A stretch of DNA of 38,959 nt, taken from NCBI GenBank assembly GCA_903892315.1, contig CAITHY010000105.1, forward strand, positions 1 to 38,959, given 5' to 3'. The position numbers were made by a program, and so were the translations under genes. Positions 17,329 through 23,342 of this stretch are shown here, in pieces. Within the stretch, counting starts at the first letter, position 1. Each line of letters opens with the position of its first letter. Under the pieces are notes generated by a model, which was given only the letters and a program-made list of their open reading frames with translations, was not told the DNA's origin and did no database searches. The DNA is from an uncultured beta proteobacterium (GTDB taxonomy: Bacteria > Pseudomonadota > Gammaproteobacteria > Burkholderiales > Burkholderiaceae).

Positions 17329-18089
17329 TTAATCAGCAACTAGCAGACGGCATTCTCAAGATAGCACTCAACCGCCCTGAGAAAAAGAATGCGTTTACCA
17401 AGGCAATGTATCGGGATCTTACTCAGATACTCTCCGCAGGAGATCAGAATCCTCAAGTGAAGGTGATGTTGATCTCTGGCGCCGGCAACGCGTTTTCTGC
17501 CGGAAATGATATTGCTGATTTCATAGAATCCCCCATCACCCATGATGATGCGCCGCCCATTAACTTGCTAAGGGCGCTTGCAGGACTAACAAAGCCCTTG
17601 ATTGCAGCAGTTGATGGGGTTGCGGTAGGCATCGGCGCAACATTACTGTTTCACTGTGATTTGGTTTACGCGCAAAAGGATGCGCGCTTTATCTTTCCTT
17701 TTGTTTCCTTGGGTTTAGTTCCAGAAGGCGCGGTCTCTTTATTGCTTCCCCGCCTCGTTGGCCATCAACGAGCTTCTGAGATATTGCTTTTTGGTGAACC
17801 TATTAGCGCTAACGATGCCCTGCAAATTGGTTTTGTCAATAAAGTCATTACAGAGGCATCTGCTTTACCTTATGCAGAGCAACGGGCCAAGAAACTGACT
17901 ACCCTATCCTCAGGGTCTGTTACAAGAACTAAGTCTTTATTAAAGGGTAATGAGGTAAAGACTGCAGTACTCAATCAAATTGATATTGAGGGAAAGCTCT
18001 TTATTGAAAGATTGCAGAGTGCCGCCGCTAAAGAGGCGCTAACCTCCTTCTTAGAAAAGCGTGCACCTCATTTTGAAGGTCTAGATTAG
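17325..18089 (+). CDS. Enoyl-CoA hydratase/isomerase family protein
   Basis: A crotonase-fold protein of 254 aa. The oxyanion-hole segment GNAFSAGNDIADF lies at about residues 50-62. The IAAVDGVAVGIGATLLFHCDLVYA stretch follows, and the second catalytic region FVSLGLVPEGAVSLLLPRLVG holds a conserved glutamate. It starts within the stop codon of the upstream flavin oxidoreductase gene (4-nt overlap). It is the last gene of the beta-oxidation operon and converges with the nucleosidase gene. Since the FadN-type protein already has a hydratase domain, this paralogue may serve unusual chains or act as a delta3-delta2 isomerase. Confidence 0.88.
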   Translation: MINQQLADGILKIALNRPEKKNAFTKAMYRDLTQILSAGDQNPQVKVMLISGAGNAFSAGNDIADFIESPITHDDAPPINLLRALAGLTKPLIAAVDGVAVGIGATLLFHCDLVYAQKDARFIFPFVSLGLVPEGAVSLLLPRLVGHQRASEILLFGEPISANDALQIGFVNKVITEASALPYAEQRAKKLTTLSSGSVTRTKSLLKGNEVKTAVLNQIDIEGKLFIERLQSAAAKEALTSFLEKRAPHFEGLD

Positions 18090-18150
18090 CAATTAGCCCG
18101 AATAGGTATGCTGCCTTTTTAAGAACGCAACGATAAGGTAATTACCAGGG

Positions 18151-18711
18151 CTATTTACGCAAAATTACCTCAATTTGCTCTAAAAATAAATCTTGGCCAT
18201 AATGGACTTTAGACTGCCATTCATCAGCCGAACTCTCATTGGCCTCGTCAGTGATGTATTTAAATGACTGCCATGGTATTTGATGCTCATGTGCAATTGC
18301 AGCAATGGCAAATAGCTCCATATCAACAACATCAATACCTTGACTATGCAACCAAGGATCAGGTGCCGTCACAAAGCTATCGCCAGAACCACAGATAAAT
18401 TGTCCAGTAGATGTGTACTCTTGGGGTCTTGTGCAAAATGGAGTGCTGCCACGGGGCGCCAATGGCTCAGCATCCATATCGCGCTGAATCACCTTGCCGA
18501 TCTCTAATAGGCCCTGCAACTCAGGCTTGATTTTTCCTGCGGTACCAAAGTTGAGGATGCGTTTTGGCGCGTATTGGCGTATTGCTTTGATACTGGTCAT
18601 GGCTGCATTAATTTTGCCGATGCCGGAATAGGCAATTTCTACACCACTTGGTAAGACCTCACGCTTGAGCTCGGACTCTAATGCGGTAATAATCAGAAGT
18701 TCAGTTTTCAT
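18151..18711 (-). CDS. 5'-methylthioadenosine/S-adenosylhomocysteine-type nucleosidase
   Basis: The PNP/UDP-phosphorylase fold is recognisable. It has an N-terminal MKTELLIITALESEL, a phosphate/ribose-binding NFGTAGKI, the VDMELFAIA motif (equivalent to the catalytic VEMEGAA of MTA/SAH nucleosidases), and TDEANESSADEW with the conserved aspartate. At 186 aa it is shorter than E. coli Mtn (232 aa), so it may be a divergent member or act on another nucleoside. ATG 18711 is chosen because the family starts just before the ALESEL segment. A longer reading frame to 18765 would use TTG and overlap apt. No Shine-Dalgarno sequence is visible. Its adenine product fits the divergent apt. Confidence 0.75.
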   Translation of the reverse strand: MKTELLIITALESELKREVLPSGVEIAYSGIGKINAAMTSIKAIRQYAPKRILNFGTAGKIKPELQGLLEIGKVIQRDMDAEPLAPRGSTPFCTRPQEYTSTGQFICGSGDSFVTAPDPWLHSQGIDVVDMELFAIAAIAHEHQIPWQSFKYITDEANESSADEWQSKVHYGQDLFLEQIEVILRK

Positions 18712-18722
18712 ATAGGTTGGTG

Positions 18723-19241
18723 ATGAATTTATTAGATTATCTACCCGGGGTTCCTGATTTTCCAAAACCCGGCGTTCTTTTTAGGGATATATCCCCCTTA
18801 TTAGCCAATCCAGCTGCTTTTAAAGAGGCGATCCGTCAATTAGATGCGCTTAGCCAGCAATTTGATTACACCCATATTCTAGGGATTGAATCACGGGGCT
18901 TTATCTTTGGTGCTGCTCTGGCCCACCATGCACATAAAGGTTTAGCACTAGCCAGAAAGCCCAACAAGCTTCCCTTAGCCAGTCATCGTCAAACTTATGG
19001 CCTGGAATATGGAAACGATTCTTTAGAGATTCAGCAATCCACTTTACCTAAGGATGCCAGAGTATTACTACTGGATGATGTTCTGGCAACTGGCGGGACC
19101 TTAGTTGCAGCTGATCAATTAATGCGTAGTGCTCAATTTGAAGTCGCTGGTGCAGTGACTCTTTTGGAAATTACCTTCTTAAAAGGTAATGAACTCTTGA
19201 ATCAGAATGGCATTCGTCATCAGTCTGTATTAAAAAGTTAG
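18723..19241 (+). CDS. apt: Adenine phosphoribosyltransferase
   Basis: Apt salvages adenine with PRPP to AMP. The PRPP-binding signature VLLLDDVLATGGT is unmistakable. The N-terminal PGVPDFPKPGVLFRDISPLL and the ILGIESRGFIFGAALAH segment are family hallmarks. ATG 18723 (172 aa) is preceded by AGG at 6-nt spacing. In-frame TTG and GTG codons lie just before it. The protein ends about 10 residues earlier than E. coli Apt. The start codon is 11 bp from the divergent nucleosidase start. The stop overlaps the convergent yqjK gene by 12 bp. Confidence 0.95.
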   Translation: MNLLDYLPGVPDFPKPGVLFRDISPLLANPAAFKEAIRQLDALSQQFDYTHILGIESRGFIFGAALAHHAHKGLALARKPNKLPLASHRQTYGLEYGNDSLEIQQSTLPKDARVLLLDDVLATGGTLVAADQLMRSAQFEVAGAVTLLEITFLKGNELLNQNGIRHQSVLKS

Positions 19242-19520
19242 ACCCGTTTTTTTAACGCTCTTGATCATTTTCATAGCGCCCCAACCCACTGCGAGCGCTT
19301 TGCTTGCGAACTGAGGCTTGTAATGGGCTAATGCTGCAAATGCGCTGGTCCACAGAATGGGGTTACTTCTCAAGAAGTTAACAGCATCAACTCCTTTATC
19401 TGCCCAGGAGAGTGGTTTTTCCCAAGCAGCAAAATGTTCGGAGAACTCTTTACGCTCGCGGTGTGCCTGAAGCTTTAACTCGTGTTGGCGCAGCTCTAGC
19501 GCCGTTAGTTTGGCGCTCAT
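19230..19520 (-). CDS. yqjK: YqjK-like protein
   Basis: A small basic protein (96 aa) that follows YqjE, as in enterobacterial yqjCDEK clusters. Its N-terminus is helical and charged (LELRQHELKLQAHRERKEF). It is followed by a weakly hydrophobic middle (NPILWTSAFAALAHY) and a lysine-rich tail. The function is unknown. The family is found with the stress-induced membrane proteins YqjD and YqjE. Its ATG overlaps the yqjE stop (ATGA). Its 3' end overlaps the 3' end of apt on the other strand. Confidence 0.75.
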   Translation of the reverse strand: MSAKLTALELRQHELKLQAHRERKEFSEHFAAWEKPLSWADKGVDAVNFLRSNPILWTSAFAALAHYKPQFASKALAVGWGAMKMIKSVKKTGLTF

Positions 19521-19885
19521 TTTGATAAGGCCTCTCGATCTTTTGCCAATTCGGCAATCGAGGCTTCAAATAATTTTGGCATCTTACGAAGTGATTGCAA
19601 AATCAACCCTGCCAGAATCAAGCCAACTGATAAAAAGGCTCCGGTCAATAAACTCAAGGCCAACATTCGGTCAGATTCCCAGCTGTAAATCACTATTAAC
19701 AAAGCTAGCATTACTACGCCAAAGAATAAAAAGAACAAGGCGCTCACAATCATTACCACTAAGTTAATAAATTTACTTCTAGCAATTTGAACGTCAGTCG
19801 ATAAAAGCTCTAAACGGGTTTGAGCAATTGATGCTCCAGTTGATGCAAGGCCTTTAATAGAGGAAAGTAAGTTTTCTTGAGACAT
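19517..19885 (-). CDS. yqjE: YqjE / phage-holin-3_6 family inner-membrane protein
   Basis: A 122-aa protein with an amphipathic N-terminus (LLSSIKGLASTGASIAQTRLELLSTDVQIA). Two strong transmembrane helices follow at about residues 43-67 and 77-98. This is the DUF1469/YqjE pattern, formerly grouped with phage holins, but the gene neighbourhood is cellular, not phage. It lies between yqjD and yqjK with 6-nt and 4-nt-overlap junctions, so the trio is one operon. Confidence 0.85.
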   Translation of the reverse strand: MSQENLLSSIKGLASTGASIAQTRLELLSTDVQIARSKFINLVVMIVSALFFLFFGVVMLALLIVIYSWESDRMLALSLLTGAFLSVGLILAGLILQSLRKMPKLFEASIAELAKDREALSK

Positions 19886-19891
19886 ATTGAT

Positions 19892-20233
19892 CTAGCGACG
19901 TCCAATAAATAAGCCAATCAGCAAGCCTAAGCCAGCAGCAACACCCACCGCCTCCCAGGGATTGCGATGTACGAAATCATCCGCGCCTTCAGCAGCTAGC
20001 TTCGCTTTATCTAGCACCTGGCCTTCAACAGTGGAAATACTTTCTTTAGCGCCAGCGAGAGTTTCGAGAGCTTTCTGACGAATAGAGCTAATCGCAGCGC
20101 CTGGATGATCTTCAGTTGCCTTGATCAAAGCCTCCGCATCAGCCATCAGAGCTTTGAATTCAGCAACGAGGCTTTCTGCACCGGCTTGCTTTTCATCCAG
20201 TAAGTCTACGTGGTCGATTTTCTTAGCGGTCAT
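19892..20233 (-). CDS. yqjD: YqjD/ElaB (DUF883) family membrane-anchored protein
   Basis: The 113-aa protein has a long charged helical N-terminal part (about residues 15-85). It ends in a single glycine-rich transmembrane tail (VGVAAGLGLLIGLFIGRR) preceded by DDFVHRNPWEA, exactly the DUF883 signature. E. coli YqjD and ElaB bind ribosomes and anchor them to the inner membrane in stationary phase. The same role here is inferred. It is the first gene of the yqjDEK operon. Confidence 0.88.
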   Translation of the reverse strand: MTAKKIDHVDLLDEKQAGAESLVAEFKALMADAEALIKATEDHPGAAISSIRQKALETLAGAKESISTVEGQVLDKAKLAAEGADDFVHRNPWEAVGVAAGLGLLIGLFIGRR

Positions 20234-20279
20234 AGCAATGCTTTCCTAATAGATAAGGATAAATACCAATATTCCTATT

Positions 20280-20741
20280 CTAAGCACTTCTAGCCTGAGA
20301 TCCCAGCAATAAAACGGTCATTCCAGCATTACCCTCTTTGAAGCGCTTGAGATATCCCTTCAGGCCAGGACGACGCTTCAGTAGGGCGTGATAGGCTTCG
20401 CTTCCATAGGCAACATCTTCGCCAAAATGGTATTCATCCACTCTGTCGGAATACCGGTTATTTTCGAGGGCATCATGGATGGCCCATTTAATGCGACCCC
20501 CCTCACCGCTTGATCCATACCCATGAATCAACACAATAGCTTTTATCCCGACCTCTAATGATTTTCGTAGGTAGTCTGTTAGCCGATCTAAAGCCTCTTC
20601 AACATAGGGCCCATCTTGCTTAATATTGAGCTCAATCGTATCTGAACTCAAAATGGGCAAGCTCACAGAACCGCAATGCGGACATTGATTAAACAATGCC
20701 CGCATATTCCCACAATCAGGACATTCAGCGTTGTGTGCCAA
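20280..20741 (-). CDS. Zinc-ribbon plus Smr-domain protein
   Basis: The N-terminus has two CxxC pairs (CPDC at residues 8-11, CPHC at 20-23), a small zinc ribbon. From about residue 33 an Smr (small MutS-related) domain follows. IELNIKQDGPYVEEALDRL stands for the usual LDLHG segment, and VLIHGYGSSGEGGRIKWAI is the core HGxG loop. Smr domains bind or nick nucleic acids, and standalone forms include RNA endonucleases. The histidine of LDLH appears replaced by asparagine. The start must be TTG 20741: an in-frame TGA lies just upstream, and the next ATG would cut off the first CxxC. No Shine-Dalgarno sequence is visible. Confidence 0.75.
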   Translation of the reverse strand: MAHNAECPDCGNMRALFNQCPHCGSVSLPILSSDTIELNIKQDGPYVEEALDRLTDYLRKSLEVGIKAIVLIHGYGSSGEGGRIKWAIHDALENNRYSDRVDEYHFGEDVAYGSEAYHALLKRRPGLKGYLKRFKEGNAGMTVLLLGSQARSA

Positions 20742-20764
20742 TTTAGATCAATTGAACTGAACCC

Positions 20765-21064
20765 TTAGGAGCAGTACTTGCCTTCCAAACTTCTCGCATC
20801 ACTAGCTTTATCGTCAACCATGAGGTTCAGGGTCTTTTGGGCTAGATCACGATTCTCTGGAGTTTTGAGGCTTGTATTAATCAATGTAGCGACATCTTTA
20901 CGAATCGAAGTATTTCCGTAACGTAGCCCTTTCAACGTGGATACCGCTTCAGCAGATATCTTGCACTGTTGATTTACTAACTCAGAAGAATCTGACGGCG
21001 ATGTATTCGCATAAGCGAATGCGGCAACAGAGATTGTTATGGCTGCTAATAGAGTCTTTTTCAT
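20765..21064 (-). CDS. Small secreted/periplasmic protein, hypothetical, 99 aa
   Basis: A typical signal peptide (KKTLLAAITISVAAFAYA) precedes a mature domain of about 80 residues. The mature part has two cysteines, one near its N-terminus and one at the penultimate position, which could form a disulfide. The family is not recognised. The ATG lies 1 nt after the stop of the 59-aa helix-turn-helix gene, and its Shine-Dalgarno AAGGA lies inside that gene's last codons. The two form one transcription unit. Confidence 0.75.
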   Translation of the reverse strand: MKKTLLAAITISVAAFAYANTSPSDSSELVNQQCKISAEAVSTLKGLRYGNTSIRKDVATLINTSLKTPENRDLAQKTLNLMVDDKASDARSLEGKYCS

Positions 21065-21065
21065 C

Positions 21066-21245
21066 TTAGTTCCTTATTTTGTGACCACACGTTGGACAAC
21101 AACCCACTTCTTTCGCCTTTGTCTTTCTTAGGGCGGCATACACACTGGACTCTGAAATCTGCATCTTTCTGGCCGCTTGAGCAGCAGTCAGGCCCTTCCC
21201 TACCCACTCCAAGGCTTGATGTGTTTTTGGTATTTCTCTCTTCAT
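21066..21245 (-). CDS. 59-aa helix-turn-helix protein with C-terminal CxxC motif
   Basis: A short gene of 59 codons. ATG 21245 is preceded by TGGGAG at 5-nt spacing. Residues ~11-42 form a helix-turn-helix of the resolvase/Hin or Sigma70-r4 style (LTAAQAARKMQISESSVYAA). They are followed by a basic segment and CCPTCGHK, half of a zinc-ribbon-like site. It should bind DNA, perhaps as a dimer sharing zinc. It heads a two-gene operon with the secreted 99-aa protein. An inverted repeat lies between the -35 and -10 elements of its promoter, suggesting autoregulation. Confidence 0.7.
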   Translation of the reverse strand: MKREIPKTHQALEWVGKGLTAAQAARKMQISESSVYAALRKTKAKEVGCCPTCGHKIRN

Positions 21246-21264
21246 TGCATCTCCCAGTAATCAC

Positions 21265-21301
21265 ACTATATCACAACTTCTGATGTTGTGAAGTTGTGAA
21301 G
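21265..21301 (-). promoter_or_regulatory. Promoter with internal inverted repeat (operator candidate)
   Basis: On the minus strand TTCACA and TATAGT (21265-21270) are separated by 16 nt, a usable promoter about 20 nt upstream of the 59-aa gene. CACAACTTC (21272-21280) and GAAGTTGTG (21290-21298) form a 9-bp inverted repeat with a 9-nt centre over the spacer and -35. TTGTGAAG also occurs twice in tandem (21286-21301). Confidence 0.45.
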
Positions 21302-21481
21302 TAGAGTAAATGCATAGTGAGATACCCTAATAAAAGAGATGCAGAAGGGTTTGCTAAGGTTTACCGCCAAAAAGGGACTCGTTGGCTTTGATGTTGGATC
21401 GTGACAGAGGCTGCTAATCACCAGAATTCCAGCCCCTTGCTCAAGGGATAGTATGATTTGATGATTCTCTGGGAGCCTTAT

Positions 21482-22027
21482 ATGCGTCGCATCATCTATC
21501 GAGTAGTTTTATTGCTAGCAGTATGCGGTCTAGTTGCCTGCAATACCAATGATAAAAAAATCAGTGGCTGGGAAATGAATGATGTCTATCACTCAACCAT
21601 CATTACCCCTAATGCGGCGACTGGGGGCAAAACTTATCAAGGCCCCCCAATCAATACGATGGATGAAGCCAATACTTATGAAATGTTTAGCCTCAAAGCT
21701 GAGCAGCCTTCGCAAGGCATAAAAATGTATGAGCTCAATGCACAGCTGACATATTTTTCACAATGGCGTTATTACGACTCCGCAACACTAGAAAATATGC
21801 CTGCTACAACATTTAAAGTGATTGGTAGAGAAGCTGGTGCTTGTGGTGATAGAGGCTGCATCTTTAGGGAAGTAATCTCCATTCAAATACCAGAGACATT
21901 CCTCAAGGACAAAATGAAGCAGGGTTTCATCATCACCCTATCGGCTAAGAATGGAATGAAGACGGAGCTCTTTATGCCGCCACAATATATTCAGGGCTAC
22001 ATGCAGGCGGTTAACGGATTTAACTGA
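21482..22027 (+). CDS. Putative lipoprotein, 181 aa
   Basis: ATG 21482 has GGGAG at 6-nt spacing. An upstream in-frame ATG at 21458 would only extend the N-terminus. The N-terminus is a lipoprotein signal: basic MRRIIYR, a hydrophobic core, then lipobox LVAC with the lipidated cysteine at residue 20. The mature part has no recognised domain. A CGDRGC pair lies in the middle, and the C-terminal half is beta-like. It is monocistronic, followed by a hairpin at 22,076 and the repeat-rich scar region. Confidence 0.8.
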   Translation: MRRIIYRVVLLLAVCGLVACNTNDKKISGWEMNDVYHSTIITPNAATGGKTYQGPPINTMDEANTYEMFSLKAEQPSQGIKMYELNAQLTYFSQWRYYDSATLENMPATTFKVIGREAGACGDRGCIFREVISIQIPETFLKDKMKQGFIITLSAKNGMKTELFMPPQYIQGYMQAVNGFN

Positions 22028-22035
22028 TGTTTTAG

Positions 22036-22056
22036 TGGTGGGTAGGCTGGTGGGTA
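22036..22056 (+). repeat. Period-12 direct repeat pair, copy A
   Basis: TGGTGGGTA occurs at 22036-22044 and 22048-22056 with a 3-nt spacer (ggc). Similar pairs with the same period are at 22255 and 38717, each upstream of a tRNA-Ser end sequence. They could be arm-type integrase binding sites. Confidence 0.75.
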
Positions 22057-22075
22057 TAGCCTTTATTAAATAAAA

Positions 22076-22093
22076 AAGCCCCTTGCGGGGCTT
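22076..22093 (-). terminator. Hairpin terminator in scar copy A
   Basis: AAGCCCC and GGGGCTT pair around TTGC. On the minus strand it is followed by TTTTATTTAAT, and on the plus strand by a weaker T-rich stretch. It can serve the upstream lipoprotein gene. It also mirrors the terminator that follows tRNA-Ser at 38,754. Confidence 0.7.
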
Positions 22094-22119
22094 ATTCTAT
22101 TTACATAGTAATCAGTACT

Positions 22120-22133
22120 TGGCGGAGACGAGA
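22120..22133 (-). repeat. 14-nt copy of the tRNA-Ser 3' end (att core A)
   Basis: TGGCGGAGACGAGA is identical to 38819-38832, which is the CCA, discriminator, acceptor 3' strand and start of the T-arm of tRNA-Ser(GCT), read on the minus strand. A copy of a tRNA 3' end away from the tRNA is the classic mark of an attachment site. Confidence 0.65.
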
Positions 22134-22254
22134 TCTAGATTTTGACCCTCCAGTTAAGTCTACCAATGTCCTCTAAACCCTTTGCCTATATGACTTAGCA
22201 GGTAGGCCCTACTCCCGAGCAATCCATTCAAACTTACTAAAATCCATGTTTTAG

Positions 22255-22275
22255 TGGTAAGCGAGCTGATGAGCA
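22255..22275 (+). repeat. Period-12 repeat pair, copy B (degenerate)
   Basis: TGGTAAGCG (22255-22263) and TGATGAGCA (22267-22275) are separated by agc. The first unit is identical to the units of copy C. TTTTAG before it is shared with copy A. Confidence 0.6.
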
Positions 22276-22291
22276 ATTAGGCATATAAGTA

Positions 22292-22301
22292 ATGGCGGAG
22301 A
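22292..22301 (-). repeat. 10-nt copy of the tRNA-Ser 3' end (att core B)
   Basis: ATGGCGGAGA equals 38818-38827, which includes the CCA end and first acceptor bases of tRNA-Ser. It is shorter than copy A and could by itself be chance. Its place 17 nt after repeat pair B supports the attachment-scar reading. Confidence 0.45.
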
Positions 22302-22355
22302 AAAGCTTATAGGGCTAAAACTAAGCAGATTTACAGTAACTTTAGTGTTTGAGCC

Positions 22356-22781
22356 TTACTCGTTTTTCTCATATGCCGCTAGTTTTGCCTTTAAATTGCG
22401 CTCTTCTTGAAAACGGTCTGTTTCATCCCGTACGATTGCTGCAATAGCAATCGGTTGTTTTTGATCGTCAAAAAGCATGCTTACTGAAAAAGCAATGGAG
22501 ATTGATCGGCCATCCTTATGGATCGCGGGAACTCTTAATAAGGTATTTCCATACTTTGTTACGCCAGTCTGAATAGTGTGGAAATACCCCTTAGAATGCC
22601 GCTCTCTAAAGCGCTCAGGCGTAATGATGCTGAGTGTTTTTCCTACTGCTTCTGCTGGGCTGTAGCCAAAAATACGCTCAGCAGACGCATTCCAAAATAA
22701 GATATTTTCATCTCGATCAGAAATAATCACAGCCTCGCCAATCTGGCTAACGAGTGCTTTGAAATCTATGGAGCTCGGCAT
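22356..22781 (-). CDS. Single PAS-domain protein
   Basis: The 141-aa protein is essentially one PAS domain (residues ~8-125). It has the IGEAVIISDRDENILFWNASAERIFGYS opening, the ERFRERH helix typical of PAS/PAC oxygen or redox sensors, and a closing VRDETDRFQEE. A short coiled coil follows (residues ~122-141). There is no kinase, GGDEF or DNA-binding output domain, so it must act through a partner or dimer. It lies next to cynS on the same strand, but a terminator stands between them, so it has its own promoter. It is the first gene inside the putative island. Confidence 0.85.
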   Translation of the reverse strand: MPSSIDFKALVSQIGEAVIISDRDENILFWNASAERIFGYSPAEAVGKTLSIITPERFRERHSKGYFHTIQTGVTKYGNTLLRVPAIHKDGRSISIAFSVSMLFDDQKQPIAIAAIVRDETDRFQEERNLKAKLAAYEKNE

Positions 22782-22825
22782 ATGTAATCTCTACTTTTAA
22801 CGAAGTTTTACTAAGAATACCTCAA

Positions 22826-22848
22826 TAAAAAACCACCCGCAGGTGGTT
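22826..22848 (-). terminator. Terminator of the cobA-nrtABD-cynS operon
   Basis: AACCACC (22831-22837) pairs with GGTGGTT (22842-22848) around a 4-nt loop. On the minus strand it is followed by TTTTTTATTG. It lies 20 nt beyond the cynS stop. Confidence 0.8.
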
Positions 22849-22868
22849 CTTGGGCGCGCTTATATTTT

Positions 22869-23312
22869 TTAGTAAGTCTTATAAGAAAGGTACTTACCTG
22901 ACAATACAACCTGTACACGGTCGCCTTTAGGATCCGGTTCGCGCTGGATATCCATTGAGAAGTCGATCGCACTCATGATGCCATCACCAAACTCTTCGTG
23001 AATGAGTTCTTTGATGGTAGTGCCATAAACACTCACAATCTCATACCAACGATAGATCAATGGATCTGTTGGAACGGCAGTTGGTAAAGAGCCTTTATAA
23101 GGAACAATTTGCAACCAGGCCATTTCCTCATCGGTTAATTCGAATAACTTACCAGCAGCTTCAGCCTGGGCTTTAGTAAAAGTCATTTGACCTAAGCATC
23201 CCGCAGTAACCCATTCCTTTGACTCGCCAATTGCAGTGGCGATATCACTCCACTTCATACCTTTACGAACTTTAGCTTCGATAATTTTTTGTGTAACTAC
23301 TGAACGATCCAT
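22869..23312 (-). CDS. cynS: Cyanate hydratase (cyanase)
   Basis: Cyanase converts cyanate plus bicarbonate to ammonia and CO2 in the cytoplasm. The family pattern is intact: an N-terminal helix-turn-helix-like domain and a catalytic C-terminal half. The catalytic triad residues are R88 and E91 (YRWYEIV) and S114 (GDGIMSAIDF). The 147-aa length is near that of E. coli CynS (156). AGGAGA precedes the ATG at good spacing. It is the last gene of the operon, 30 nt behind nrtD, an order that resembles cyanobacterial cynABDS. No carbonic anhydrase (cynT) lies nearby. It lets the cell use cyanate as a nitrogen source. Confidence 0.95.
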   Translation of the reverse strand: MDRSVVTQKIIEAKVRKGMKWSDIATAIGESKEWVTAGCLGQMTFTKAQAEAAGKLFELTDEEMAWLQIVPYKGSLPTAVPTDPLIYRWYEIVSVYGTTIKELIHEEFGDGIMSAIDFSMDIQREPDPKGDRVQVVLSGKYLSYKTY

Positions 23313-23342
23313 CTTTTTCTCCTAGTTTTAAGTTTTAGTTTA

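Larger units (their letters stand above)
22028..22355. other. Non-coding scar region with two att-like copies
   Basis: This 328-nt gap holds no convincing gene. It contains, in order, a 12-nt-period repeat pair, a hairpin, a 14-nt copy of the 3' end of tRNA-Ser, a short unremarkable stretch with the inverted repeat GTAGG-C-CCTAC (22,202-22,212), a second degenerate repeat pair, and a 10-nt copy of the tRNA-Ser end. The layout matches the flank of the intact tRNA-Ser at 38,819. Confidence 0.7.

Noticed and set aside
18100..18125. Terminator between enoyl-CoA hydratase and nucleosidase (AGGT...GCCT then TTTT)
   Set aside because: The stem has only four base pairs including a G-T pair, too weak to call.
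19517..19885. YqjE-like protein as a phage holin or prophage trace
   Set aside because: The family name is historical. The yqjD and yqjK neighbours show a cellular operon, and no phage genes are present.
21061..21264. 67-aa minus-strand frame overlapping the small HTH gene
   Set aside because: A different frame (59 aa, 21066-21245) has a Shine-Dalgarno sequence, a helix-turn-helix and a CxxC motif. The 67-aa frame has no sensible protein character.
22120..22160. Longer degenerate tRNA-Ser copy (T-arm-like TTTGACCCTCC) after core A
   Set aside because: Beyond the 14-nt identity the match is gapped and the cloverleaf cannot be rebuilt. Only the core is reported.
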